Shown here one piece after another: positions 8,796-16,927 of a stretch of 64,000 nucleotides of DNA. Within the stretch, counting starts at the first letter, position 1, and the number at the start of each line of letters is the position of its first letter. The stretch is from Saccharomonospora piscinae (GTDB taxonomy: Bacteria; Actinomycetota; Actinomycetes; Mycobacteriales; Pseudonocardiaceae), in NCBI RefSeq assembly GCF_005862235.1, contig NZ_VCEK01000001.1, positions 806,001 through 870,000 on the forward strand, given 5' to 3'. A model generated the notes under the pieces. It saw only the letters and a list, made by a program, of their open reading frames with translations, was not told the origin of the DNA and did not search any database. A program made the position numbers and the translations under genes.

Positions 8796-9779
8796 TCAGC
8801 CGGTGTGCGTGTCCTCCTCGGTGCTGCCGGCCCGCTCCGGTGGCCCGGTCTTCCCGGTGCCGCCGGAGCCGCCTCCCCGGGTCCGCAGGAGGCTCGCGGT
8901 CACGGCGACGGTGAGGATCGCCACCACGACGCCCAGCGACAGCACCGTCGGAATCTTGACGACGTCGAGCAGCAGCATCTTCACGCCGACCCAGGCGAGC
9001 ACGATCGCCAACCCGAGCTTGAGGTAGACGAAGCGGTGAATGAGGTCGGCGAGCAGGAAGTACAACGCCCGGAGGCCGAGGATCGCGAAGGCGTTGGAGG
9101 TGAACACGAGGAACGTCTCCTGCGTCACGGCGAAGATCGCCGGGATGGAGTCGACGGCGAAGACGATGTCGGAGACCTCGACGAGCACCAGCACCGCCAG
9201 CAACGGCGTGGCGTACAAGCGGCCGAGCTTGCGCACGAAGAAGCGCTGGCCGTGGTAGTCCTCCGTGACGGGAATGATCCGGCGGAAGGCGTTGAGCACG
9301 ACGCTGCGGGACGGGTCGATGGTCTCGTCGCTCTGCCGGGCCATCCGGACGGCGGTGACGACGAGGAACGCCCCGAAGACGTAGAGCACCCAGGCGAACG
9401 AGGCGATGAGCCAGGACCCGGCCGCGATGAAGCCTGCTCGGAAGACCAGCGCGCCCAGTACGCCGTAGAAGAGCACGCGGTGCTGGTACTCGCGGGGCAC
9501 CGCGAAGTAGCTGAAGATGATCGCGAACACGAACACGTTGTCCACGGCCAGCGACTTCTCGATGACGTAGCCCGCGAAGTACTGGGCGGCGAACTCCGCT
9601 CCCCAGACCCACCACACGATCACGCCGAAGCTCAGCCCGAGCGTGACCCACACGGCCGACCACGCCAGCGCCTCCTTGACGCCCACCACGTGAGCACGAC
9701 GATGCGCGAACAGATCGATCGCGAGCATCAGCAGGATGACGCCGAGCACGGCAAGCCACACCCACCAGTCGACAACCAC
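8796..9779 (-). CDS. TerC family integral membrane protein
   Basis: About 327 residues with seven or more hydrophobic helices and the conserved acidic segments of TerC/Alx proteins (EKSLAVDNVFVFA, EVSDIVFAVDSIPAI). Members export Mn2+ or take part in tellurite and metal homeostasis. The GTG at 9779 is chosen because GGAGG lies 6 bases upstream and the first helix follows immediately. That Shine-Dalgarno sequence is the 3' arm of a perfect hairpin within a predicted yybP-ykoY element, so expression probably responds to Mn2+. The C-terminus is a Gly/Thr-rich tail. Confidence 0.9.
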   Translation of the reverse strand: MVVDWWVWLAVLGVILLMLAIDLFAHRRAHVVGVKEALAWSAVWVTLGLSFGVIVWWVWGAEFAAQYFAGYVIEKSLAVDNVFVFAIIFSYFAVPREYQHRVLFYGVLGALVFRAGFIAAGSWLIASFAWVLYVFGAFLVVTAVRMARQSDETIDPSRSVVLNAFRRIIPVTEDYHGQRFFVRKLGRLYATPLLAVLVLVEVSDIVFAVDSIPAIFAVTQETFLVFTSNAFAILGLRALYFLLADLIHRFVYLKLGLAIVLAWVGVKMLLLDVVKIPTVLSLGVVVAILTVAVTASLLRTRGGGSGGTGKTGPPERAGSTEEDTHTG

Positions 9780-9784
9780 GACAC

Positions 9785-9945
9785 ACCTCCGGTTCAGTAC
9801 CGGAGGTCTCCCCACCGTGAGCCGGGTGAGCGGCGGCGGCACGGTTCGGGACCGGGCGGCCGACGAAGCCGCCGTATTGACGATCCCGGAAAGGGCGGGT
9901 ACTCCCCTCCTCTCCGCCGACAATGCCGACCGCCACCGCCGCTGT
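9785..9945 (-). ncRNA. Predicted yybP-ykoY (Mn2+) riboswitch upstream of terC-like gene
   Basis: On the minus strand the leader carries GGGGAGTA (9900-9907 in plus coordinates) and further on CGTCAATACGG (9872-9882). These match the two conserved loop sequences of yybP-ykoY RNAs, for example GGGGAGUAGCC and CGUCAACAUAC upstream of E. coli alx and mntP. The element ends in a hairpin (9786-9806) that hides the Shine-Dalgarno sequence, implying translational control. Boundaries are approximate; no covariance search was run. Confidence 0.72.
9786..9806 (-). promoter_or_regulatory. Shine-Dalgarno-sequestering hairpin (expression platform)
   Basis: Read on the minus strand, CCTCCGGT pairs perfectly with ACCGGAGG around a five-base loop, and the 3' arm contains the GGAGG that would start translation of the TerC gene. 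This is the arrangement expected for a translational ON riboswitch, in which Mn2+ binding frees the site. Confidence 0.65.
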
Positions 9946-11360
9946 CAAGCCGCCGAGCTCGCCGCGGACCCCGGCGGCGACGCGCGGCGAGCGGCCAGAG
10001 CGATCAGCACCGAGCCACCGGCGAGCACGACGGTGCCCACCGCGAGGCCCGCGACCGCGACCCAGGGCAGCGCGGGCGCGGTGGCGCCCACCTCGGCGCG
10101 CACACTGACGCCTCGGGAGCCGTTCGCGTCGCCGGTGGGAACGACGACGACCGCCCAGTCGCCGCCTTCCGAGGCTTCCGAGGGCACCCGCACCTCCTGC
10201 GTCCCCGCGCCGCTCGCCTGTGCGGTCCACCCGGCCACGGTGCCGGGCGGGGCGGGTGGCGGCCCCGGCACGGCCGTTGTGGTGACCCCGCCCGGGGCGA
10301 GGTCGCGCACGACGGCGTGGGAGGTGCCACGGAGATACCGTGCGACATCGGCGGCCGGTGCCACTCCGAGGAAGACCTCCCGGCCGGGTTCCGTCGGCGT
10401 CACCCGCACCCGGAGATCACCGAGCGCCGCACCGACGGGATCGCCCGGCTCGCCCAGGTCGATCCGCTCGGTCGCCAGCGCGCCGGAGCCGGTGCGCAGA
10501 GTGGTCGACGCCGTGACGTAGCCGTCGGTGTCGCGCTGCGTCGTGTCCGCCCACAGCGCGGTCCCACCACCGGCCAGCAGTGCCAGGGCGGCGAGCGTGA
10601 GCAGGAACCCGCCGACGACGGCGCTGACCCGCCCGGCCGTCCAGCCCCGGCGGTCACCGGGCGGAGCGGTCCCGCCGGGGCCGGGCGCGCGTGCCGGGCC
10701 CGGCTCGTCACCGCCCTGCTCCAACCGGAACGGCGGGTAGACGTCGGTGAGCAGGCCGACGTAGGCCACCACCCGTACCACCCAGCGGTCGAGCCCCACC
10801 ACGAACTCGAACACCGATCTCGGGTACCGGCCGGTGAACAGGAGCACGATCGCCGCGACGAGCACGAGTATCCCGATGAGCCCCCACCCGGTCACGCGGT
10901 CGTCGCCGGACCACCACCAGCCCCAGGCACCGCCGGTGAACAGGCCGACGACGAGGTAGTGCGGGACGGCCAGCAACCACTTGACCAGCGCGAGACCCCG
11001 CGAGAGGCGCGGTGGATAGTCCACCTCCAGCCGGGCCGGGTAGTCCGGCACGTCGGCGAGCGTGAACGGCGGGTACCGATCGGTGCCGAGTGCCGCGTAG
11101 GCGTAGTAGTGAACCCGCCAGCTCCAGCGCAGCACACCGACGGTGAAGTCGAACAGGGCGCGCGGATAGCGGCCGGTGACGAGCACGGCCACGAACGCCA
11201 CGAACGTCACCCCGGCCACAGCGAGCCACAGCACCGCCAGCACCAGGAAGTGCGGGAGCGCGAGCAGCCACTTCACCAGCCACAGCCAGCGGGACAGCTC
11301 CGGATCGAGGCTTGCCCGCACGCGCACCGGATGCGCGGGCGCCGGTTCGGTGGTGGTCAT
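9945..11360 (-). CDS. DUF4389 membrane protein
   Basis: A 471-residue membrane protein. Two DUF4389 modules occupy the first half; each has a helix pair (WLVKWLLALPHFLVL; LVKWLLAVPHYLVV) followed by a GRYPR...F.VGV/GLDRW signature and a YPPF motif. A linker, another helix (about residue 265) and an extracytoplasmic domain follow, with a last helix near the C-terminus. The function is unknown. The ATG at 11360 overlaps the stop of a possible small upstream gene (ATGA). A DosR-like box about 180 bases upstream may place it in the stress regulon; that is inference. Confidence 0.82.
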   Translation of the reverse strand: MTTTEPAPAHPVRVRASLDPELSRWLWLVKWLLALPHFLVLAVLWLAVAGVTFVAFVAVLVTGRYPRALFDFTVGVLRWSWRVHYYAYAALGTDRYPPFTLADVPDYPARLEVDYPPRLSRGLALVKWLLAVPHYLVVGLFTGGAWGWWWSGDDRVTGWGLIGILVLVAAIVLLFTGRYPRSVFEFVVGLDRWVVRVVAYVGLLTDVYPPFRLEQGGDEPGPARAPGPGGTAPPGDRRGWTAGRVSAVVGGFLLTLAALALLAGGGTALWADTTQRDTDGYVTASTTLRTGSGALATERIDLGEPGDPVGAALGDLRVRVTPTEPGREVFLGVAPAADVARYLRGTSHAVVRDLAPGGVTTTAVPGPPPAPPGTVAGWTAQASGAGTQEVRVPSEASEGGDWAVVVVPTGDANGSRGVSVRAEVGATAPALPWVAVAGLAVGTVVLAGGSVLIALAARRASPPGSAASSAA

Positions 11361-11482
11361 CCCGTGCCCCCCGGTTCGGCGGGCAGCGGGCACTCCGGCG
11401 GGTCCTGGCCCACCGTCCGGTGGTGCGCCACCCGCCGACGGGCTCTCGCTTCCCACGGGGGCAGCCATCCGGTCCGAACCAC
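11357..11482 (-). CDS. Possible small protein coupled to the DUF4389 gene
   Basis: A 41-codon frame starting at GTG and ending in an ATGA overlap with the DUF4389 start. It reads VVRTGWLPPWEARARRR, and about 83% of its codons end in G or C, normal for a real gene here. A DosR-like box lies 59 bases before the GTG, the same spacing as for the known stress genes. There is no recognisable domain. It could be a leader peptide, a small hypothetical protein or chance. Confidence 0.35.
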   Translation of the reverse strand: MVRTGWLPPWEARARRRVAHHRTVGQDPPECPLPAEPGGTG

Positions 11483-11541
11483 GTCGTCCAGCGTTCCGGG
11501 CCTGGCGCGGCGGCAGCAGCGCTGATCGGCCCCCTCCGGCA

Positions 11542-11555
11542 GGGCCGGAGGTCCC
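11542..11555. promoter_or_regulatory. Candidate DosR-like box upstream of the DUF4389 unit
   Basis: GGGCCGGAGGTCCC matches 10/14 of GGGACTWWAGTCCC with the GTCCC half-site intact. It lies 59 bases before the possible small gene and 181 bases before the DUF4389 start. The assignment is by pattern and spacing only. Confidence 0.4.
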
Positions 11556-11613
11556 CAGGCCCGGTCCTGCCAGTCGACAACGGCTGGTCGGCCGTGTGAA
11601 GCCCGCGCGCGGA

Positions 11614-12444
11614 TCAGCGCGCCGAGGCGCCGGGCTGGGCCTCGCCGGTGCCGTAGAGCTCGGGCCTGCGGTCGGCCAGCGCGTCGTTGCGCCCGGACAG
11701 CGACTTGTCCCGCGCGCGTGCCGGGTCGAGGTCGGCGACCACGAGCGCGTCCTCCACCGACTCGGCGAGGACCCAGCCGGACTCGTCGAGGATCGTGGTG
11801 CCCGCCGTCCACCGCAGGCCTCGCTCGGTGCCCGTGCGATCGCAGATCGCCGCGAACACGCGGTTGGTGCGGGCGGCGGCCATCGCGATCACGACTTCGG
11901 GTGGACGCTCCCCCGGCGGCCGGGCCACCAGGGGCCAGTTGACCGGCGCCACGATCACCTCGGCGCCGCGCATCGCGAGCGAGCGCGTCAGTTCGGGAAA
12001 CTCCAGGTCGTAGCAGATCAGCACGCCCAGACGCCCCGCTCGCGTGTCCACGACGGGCGGTGGCGCCGAGCCCGGGGTGAACACGAGGTGTTCGCGGTCC
12101 CACAGGTGGGTTTTCCGGTAGACCGCGCGCACCCCGTCGCCGTCGAGCACCGCGGCGCTGTTGTAGAGCGCCCCGTCGTCGCCGAGTTCGCAGAACCCGG
12201 CGACGAGAGTGAGTTCTCCCGCGGCCTCGGCCCAGTCGGTGAGCAACCGGTCGTCCGCGCCGACCGCGACGGACCGCGCCTCCGCCGCGTCGGCGAAGAC
12301 GTAGCCCGACGTGGCCAGCTCGGGAAGCACGAGCAGGTCGGCACCCCGCCGCCGCGCGGCGCCGATCGCCGCCAGCGTGAGCGCGCGGTTGGCGGCGAGG
12401 TCACCGACCCGGGGAGCCAGTGGCGCGCACGCGACGCGCCTCAC
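11614..12444 (-). CDS. Carbon-nitrogen hydrolase (nitrilase/amidase superfamily)
   Basis: A 276-residue cytoplasmic amidase-like enzyme with the Glu-Lys-Cys triad in order: LPELATSGY, YRKTHLWD and LICYDLEFPE. Enzymes of this superfamily hydrolyse amides, nitriles or N-carbamoyl groups. The GTG at 12444 overlaps the stop of the upstream SnoaL-like gene (GTGA), so it belongs to the minus-strand operon running down from 14953. The operon suggests a catabolic amide or nitrile substrate, which is unidentified. Confidence 0.87.
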   Translation of the reverse strand: MRRVACAPLAPRVGDLAANRALTLAAIGAARRRGADLLVLPELATSGYVFADAAEARSVAVGADDRLLTDWAEAAGELTLVAGFCELGDDGALYNSAAVLDGDGVRAVYRKTHLWDREHLVFTPGSAPPPVVDTRAGRLGVLICYDLEFPELTRSLAMRGAEVIVAPVNWPLVARPPGERPPEVVIAMAAARTNRVFAAICDRTGTERGLRWTAGTTILDESGWVLAESVEDALVVADLDPARARDKSLSGRNDALADRRPELYGTGEAQPGASAR

Positions 12445-13622
12445 GCACGCCCCGGCTCGTCGCGCAGCAACTGGGCGAGCACGTCGAACTCGTTGAACAG
12501 GGACCATTCCTCCACGATCCGCTCCTGCGCGAAGTAGAGCTGCGAGATGCCCCAGAGGTGGACCCGCCTGCCGGTGGGTTCACCGTAGAGCCCGTAGCCG
12601 CGGTGGGTGCCCGCCCCCGACCAGCGGACCGACACGCTGAACCCGTCGGCCTCGTTGCCCATCCAGTAGACCTCGTCGACCCGCACGCCCAGGTCGGGGA
12701 AGGTGGCCAGCAGGTTGCGCGCCATCCCCCGCACGTCCGAGCGGCCTTGTCCGGTGCGGTTCGTGGTGCCGTGCCAGCGCACGGTCTCGGCGTAGAGGCG
12801 GTCGACGGCGCTGAGGTCGCGCCGGTTGTAGACGTCGTGGAAGAGCCTGCGCACCTCGTGTTCGACGTCGAAGTCCGCGCTGGGCGCCTCCGGGTACGGC
12901 AGCGGCTTGCGCCCGCCCTCGATGCGGTCGACCTCGGCGAACGGCCGCTCGGACAGCGTGGGAAAGGCGAGCGAGTTGCCGTAGTCACGCGCGGCGGCGA
13001 GCACGTCGATGCCGAGCTGCTGGAGTTTCGCCGCGGTGTTGTAGAGCACCCACTCCTCGTAGATCTCGTTCTCCCGCACCACGCAGTTGGCGATGACCCA
13101 CGTGTCGAGCTTGCGGCCGGTGGGCTCGCTCCAGCGCCACGGGCCGGTGTGGTGGCCGATGTTGATGGCCCGGTGCGAGGTGACGAAGCCCTCCTCGTCG
13201 GTGCCCGCCCAGATCACGTCGTCGGCGTAGTGCCTGCAGTCGGGGAACGCGTTGATGCTCTGCATCGTGCCGTGGACCAGCTGCTCCACCCCGTAGTGGA
13301 CACCGCTGTCGTCGTAGAGCCTGCAGCCGGGACTGTAGGTGTCGTAGATGTAGCCGACGTCCTGGTCCTCCCAGATGCGGTGGGTGATGCGGACGATGTA
13401 GTCGACGATGTCGGTGTAGGTGTCCTCGAAGCCGCGCAGCGACTGCCGCCGCTCCCCCGGCGTCACGTTCGGCGCGTCGACGCCGTAGCCGGGGGTGAGC
13501 GAGATGCGGTGATCGCGCGGCATCGTGCGCCGCCCCGGCGCCATCGTGCCGGGAGGGCTCGACGGCCGTGAGTCCGCCGGGGCGGGCCCCTGGTGCTCGC
13601 GGCCCTCTTCGGTGGCTGTCAT
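12441..13622 (-). CDS. Two-domain SnoaL/NTF2-like protein
   Basis: A 393-residue protein with two SnoaL-like (NTF2-fold) halves, each with an acidic/aromatic helix of the type FHDVYNRRDLSAVDRLY and strands typical of ester cyclases and small isomerases. It is paralogous to the product of 15909-16910, sharing IANC...EEWV and the closing IVEEW...FDVLAQL patterns. It starts five bases after the HisD-like gene ends, so it is in the same operon. Roles could include a lyase, cyclase or hydratase step; none can be assigned. Confidence 0.75.
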   Translation of the reverse strand: MTATEEGREHQGPAPADSRPSSPPGTMAPGRRTMPRDHRISLTPGYGVDAPNVTPGERRQSLRGFEDTYTDIVDYIVRITHRIWEDQDVGYIYDTYSPGCRLYDDSGVHYGVEQLVHGTMQSINAFPDCRHYADDVIWAGTDEEGFVTSHRAINIGHHTGPWRWSEPTGRKLDTWVIANCVVRENEIYEEWVLYNTAAKLQQLGIDVLAAARDYGNSLAFPTLSERPFAEVDRIEGGRKPLPYPEAPSADFDVEHEVRRLFHDVYNRRDLSAVDRLYAETVRWHGTTNRTGQGRSDVRGMARNLLATFPDLGVRVDEVYWMGNEADGFSVSVRWSGAGTHRGYGLYGEPTGRRVHLWGISQLYFAQERIVEEWSLFNEFDVLAQLLRDEPGRA

Positions 13623-13627
13623 CGGGT

Positions 13628-14953
13628 CTACTCCTGTCCGGAACGGTGGCAAGCCAGCCGCAGGGTCGCGGTGGCGCGGTGCGCGGCCATCCCCTCGTAC
13701 TCCGAGATCACGTCGACGGCCTCCGCGAGCAGCGGCGTGGCCTCGCCGGTCACGCGCTGGTAGGTGAGCGGTTTGAGGAACCGGGACACCGAGAGGCCCG
13801 CACTGTGCTTGGCCCCGCCCGCGGTCGGCAGGACGTGGTTGGTGCCGGCCATGCCCTTGTCCGAGTACGCCACGGTGCTCCACCGGCCGAGGAAGATCGA
13901 GCCGTAGTTGCGCAGCGCGTCGTGGTAGTAGGCGTCGTCGGCGGTGTACACCTCCAGATGCTCGGGTGCCAGGTCGTCCATCAGCTCGACGGCCGTCGCG
14001 GCGTCACGGGCCCAGGTGACGGAACCGTAGTCGCGCCAGGCAGGGCCCGCGATGTCGCGGGTGGAAAGCGCCGGGAGCTGCCGGTCGATCTCGGCGATCA
14101 CCGCCTCCCCGAGCCGCTGGGACGTGGTGACGAGCGCGGCCGGGGACTCGGTGCCGTGCTCGGCCTGCCCGAGCAGGTCGGCGGCCACCAGGACGGGATC
14201 GGCGGTGTCGTCGGCGAGCACGGCGACCTCGGAGGGCCCCGCGAGCAGGTCGATCGCGACCCTGCCGAACAACTGCCGCTTGGCCTCGGCGACGTAGGCG
14301 TTGCCCGCGCCGACCACCATGTCCACGGGCCGCTCCCCCAGCAGGCCGAACGCCATGGCCGCCAGCGCCTGCACCCCACCGAGCGCGTAGGCGCGGTCGG
14401 CGCCGGAGAGGTACGCCGAGTACAGCACGGCCGGGTGCGCCTGCCCTGTTGGCCCCGGTGGGCTGCACGCCAGCACCGTCGGAACGCCGGCTGCCTTGGC
14501 CACGCCGACGGTCATGAAGGCGCTCGCGAGCAGCGGGAACCGGCCCGCGGGAAGGTACGCGCCGACCCGCCTGACGGGGACGTAACGGTGCCCGGTGACC
14601 AGACCGGGGGCGAGTTCGGTCTCGAAGTCGACGAGGTGGGCGCGTTGTGCCAGCGCGAACGCCTGTGTGCGCTCGGCCCCCAGTTCCAGCGCCGCCCGGA
14701 CGTCGCGGGGCAGCTCGTCGCCGGAGCGGGCCAGCTCGGCGGCGCTGATCTCGACGTCACCGCCCTGCCAGCCGTCGAGTTCGCGGGCGTAGCGCAGCAC
14801 GGCGGCCATGCCGTCGCGCTCGATGTCGCTCAGCATCACCGACACCCGGTCGGCGACCTCGGGATCACGTTGCGCGGGTGGCCGGTCCGCCGCGGTCTTG
14901 AGCAGGCGGTAGGAACCGTCGAGCTCGGCCAGCCGGGAAGGGTCGAATCTCAT
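13628..14953 (-). CDS. Histidinol dehydrogenase-family oxidoreductase (paralogue 1)
   Basis: A 441-residue zinc- and NAD-dependent dehydrogenase of the HisD superfamily. It keeps the expected residues: the Gln-His pair in GQAEHGTESPA, Glu-His in APEHLEVY, Asp before GMAGTNHVLPT, and a late His in GMAAHRA. It is not part of a histidine operon. It sits with SnoaL-like and nitrilase genes and is divergent from a LysR gene, so it resembles catabolic HisD paralogues such as HpsN, which oxidise a primary alcohol twice to the acid. The substrate is unknown. A second paralogue lies at 23323-24651. Confidence 0.85.
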   Translation of the reverse strand: MRFDPSRLAELDGSYRLLKTAADRPPAQRDPEVADRVSVMLSDIERDGMAAVLRYARELDGWQGGDVEISAAELARSGDELPRDVRAALELGAERTQAFALAQRAHLVDFETELAPGLVTGHRYVPVRRVGAYLPAGRFPLLASAFMTVGVAKAAGVPTVLACSPPGPTGQAHPAVLYSAYLSGADRAYALGGVQALAAMAFGLLGERPVDMVVGAGNAYVAEAKRQLFGRVAIDLLAGPSEVAVLADDTADPVLVAADLLGQAEHGTESPAALVTTSQRLGEAVIAEIDRQLPALSTRDIAGPAWRDYGSVTWARDAATAVELMDDLAPEHLEVYTADDAYYHDALRNYGSIFLGRWSTVAYSDKGMAGTNHVLPTAGGAKHSAGLSVSRFLKPLTYQRVTGEATPLLAEAVDVISEYEGMAAHRATATLRLACHRSGQE

Positions 14954-15012
14954 GACCGCGACGCTAGAACCGGATCGGCCATTGGACAAGGCCAGCAAGT
15001 CCTGAGGCTAGG

Positions 15013-15027
15013 ATAGGGTTTCCCTAT
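15013..15027. promoter_or_regulatory. Palindrome over the LysR start codon
   Basis: ATAGGG-TTT-CCCTAT is a perfect inverted repeat that overlaps the ATG of the LysR gene (15026). It lies in the 72-base divergent promoter shared with the HisD-like operon. It could be an autoregulatory operator; that is inference. Confidence 0.35.
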
Positions 15028-15922
15028 GACCCTCAAGCAACTGCGCGCGTTCCTGGAGGCGGTGCGGACGGGATCGTTCACCGCCGCCGCCGCCCGCATG
15101 GGCATCACGCAGGCGTCGGTCTCGGAGCTGATCCGCAAGCTGGAGGACGAGCACGGCACACCGGTGTTCTCCCGTGGCGGGCGCCGGCTCGTGCTGACGG
15201 CGGCGGGCTCGGCCCTGCTGCCCTTCGCCGAGCAGGCGGTCGCCGCGGCCGACAACGCGGAGCAGGCGCTGCGGTCGGTGCGGTCCCTGCGGGGTGGCGT
15301 CGCGACGTTCGGGCTGCTCCGCAACGCGGCGTACTACCTGCTCTCCGACCTGGCGGAGCACTTCCACTCCGCCTATCCGGAGGTGCGCATCCGGCTGATC
15401 GGGCTCAACTCGGTGGAGGTCGCCTCCGCCGTCGCGGCAGGCACCGTGGAGGCGGGGCTGGTGATCCTGCCCATCGACGACGCCGGGCTCCGCGTCACGC
15501 CGCTGCTCCGCGACGAGGTCGTCTACGCGAGCACCGACCCGGAGCGGGTGGCCGAGCCGGTGACCATCAGCGGGCTGGCGAACTCCCGGCTGATCCTCTA
15601 CGACGCCCACTACGGGTGGAAGGACCCGACCCGGCGCCAGCTCGCCGAACGCGCGCAGCTGGCCGGGGTCAGACTGGAGCCGTGGATCGAGGTCGAGCAC
15701 GTGGAGTCCGCGCTGAGCCTCGTCGCGCGCGGGATCGGAGACACCATCGTGTCGCGTGCCGTCGCGGAGAGCGGCTCCTGCCCACCGTCCGTGCGCACGG
15801 TGAGCTTCGCGGAGCCGCTCTACGACACGATCGCGCTCGTGCGGCGGGAGGCCGAGGTGCTGTCCCCCGCGAGCAGGGAGCTGGCCAGACTCGCCCAGCG
15901 GATGCTGCTCACCCGGGACTGA
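15026..15922 (+). CDS. LysR-family transcriptional regulator
   Basis: A 298-residue LTTR. The N-terminal winged helix is complete (LKQLRAFLEAVRTGSFTAAA, then ASVSELIRKLE) and is followed by a substrate-binding domain of normal length. It is transcribed divergently from the HisD-like/SnoaL/nitrilase operon with only 72 bases between, the classic arrangement for a LysR activator and its target operon. The 3' end converges with the second SnoaL-like gene and slightly overlaps it. Confidence 0.9.
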   Translation: MTLKQLRAFLEAVRTGSFTAAAARMGITQASVSELIRKLEDEHGTPVFSRGGRRLVLTAAGSALLPFAEQAVAAADNAEQALRSVRSLRGGVATFGLLRNAAYYLLSDLAEHFHSAYPEVRIRLIGLNSVEVASAVAAGTVEAGLVILPIDDAGLRVTPLLRDEVVYASTDPERVAEPVTISGLANSRLILYDAHYGWKDPTRRQLAERAQLAGVRLEPWIEVEHVESALSLVARGIGDTIVSRAVAESGSCPPSVRTVSFAEPLYDTIALVRREAEVLSPASRELARLAQRMLLTRD

Positions 15923-16910
15923 CGGGCTCGTCGCCGCGCGCCCTGGCGACCTGCGCCAGGATCGCCAGCTCGTCGTAGACCCGCCATTCCCGCACGATCC
16001 GGCCGTCCCGGAGAAGGAACTGCGACGACCCGAGCAGCGTCACCGGTGAGTTCGTCACCGGCCCGTAGGCCGGCGTCCCGCTGTACGTGCCCTCCAGCCA
16101 CCACACCAGACCCACCCGGACCCCGCCGTGCGCGGGCGAGTCGTGCACGACGACGTCACGCACCTCGAACCGCGCGTCCGGCAGCGGCGCCAGCAGATCG
16201 AGCAGACCACGCTGGTAGCCGTCCGGCCGGGTCAGCGCCCGCCCACGGGAGATGTCGCAGGTGACGTCCCGTGCGACGAACTCGGTCACCTCGTGCAGCA
16301 TCCGCTGGTTCCACACCGTGTCGACCAGCCCGAGCACGTGCTCGCACTCCGCGCGGCCGTGCTCGGGGCGCGCGCCGGAGTCACCCTCCACGAGCACGTC
16401 CGCCAGCGGCGCACGCGGGGTGTCCCAGCCGGTGAACGCGAGCTCCCTGGCCACCGCGGCGGGATCGAGACCGAGCTGCTCCACGACGGCGTACTCGTCG
16501 CGGACCACCCATTCCTCCACCATCACCCCTCGGCGGTACAGGCAGTTCGCGATGGTGCGCGACGCGAAGGGCCGGTGCGTCGGTGGCCCGTAACCGGACA
16601 TCCCGGTGTGGGTTCCCGAGCTGAACACCCGGTGGGAACTCAGGAACGCGTCCTGCCCCCTCGCCTCCCACACGACGTCCTCGGCCTGACCGACCCGGTC
16701 GGGAAACGCCGCGATCTTGCGCAGGGTCGAGCGGACGACCGGCTCGACGCCCCGGCCGGTCCCGTAGGCGCCGTGCACGATCGCGTCGGCCGCGTAGTTC
16801 TCGCGGATCAGCCCGATCCCCCGCCGGACCCAGATGCGGTCGGTCCACTCGACGATGAACTCCTCCGGGTCGCGGTACGGCGCGTAGGCGACGTCGGCGA
16901 GCGTGGTCAC
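15909..16910 (-). CDS. Two-domain SnoaL/NTF2-like protein (paralogue)
   Basis: A 333-residue protein related to the product of 12441-13622, again with two NTF2-like halves (FIVEWTDRIWVRRGIGLI...; VLGLVDTVWNQRMLHEV...). The GTG at 16910 is supported by GAGGAG eight bases upstream. It follows the sugar-type substrate-binding protein gene 17 bases away on the same strand, which puts it at the 3' end of the importer operon and links import with the SnoaL-type chemistry. No activity can be assigned. Confidence 0.75.
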   Translation of the reverse strand: MTTLADVAYAPYRDPEEFIVEWTDRIWVRRGIGLIRENYAADAIVHGAYGTGRGVEPVVRSTLRKIAAFPDRVGQAEDVVWEARGQDAFLSSHRVFSSGTHTGMSGYGPPTHRPFASRTIANCLYRRGVMVEEWVVRDEYAVVEQLGLDPAAVARELAFTGWDTPRAPLADVLVEGDSGARPEHGRAECEHVLGLVDTVWNQRMLHEVTEFVARDVTCDISRGRALTRPDGYQRGLLDLLAPLPDARFEVRDVVVHDSPAHGGVRVGLVWWLEGTYSGTPAYGPVTNSPVTLLGSSQFLLRDGRIVREWRVYDELAILAQVARARGDEPVSPG

Positions 16911-16927
16911 ACTGTTCTCCTCGGGTC

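Noticed and set aside
8805-11525. A 906-codon open frame opposite TerC and DUF4389
   Set aside because: It is an antisense shadow from high GC content, rich in Arg/His/Pro, covering two well-supported genes.
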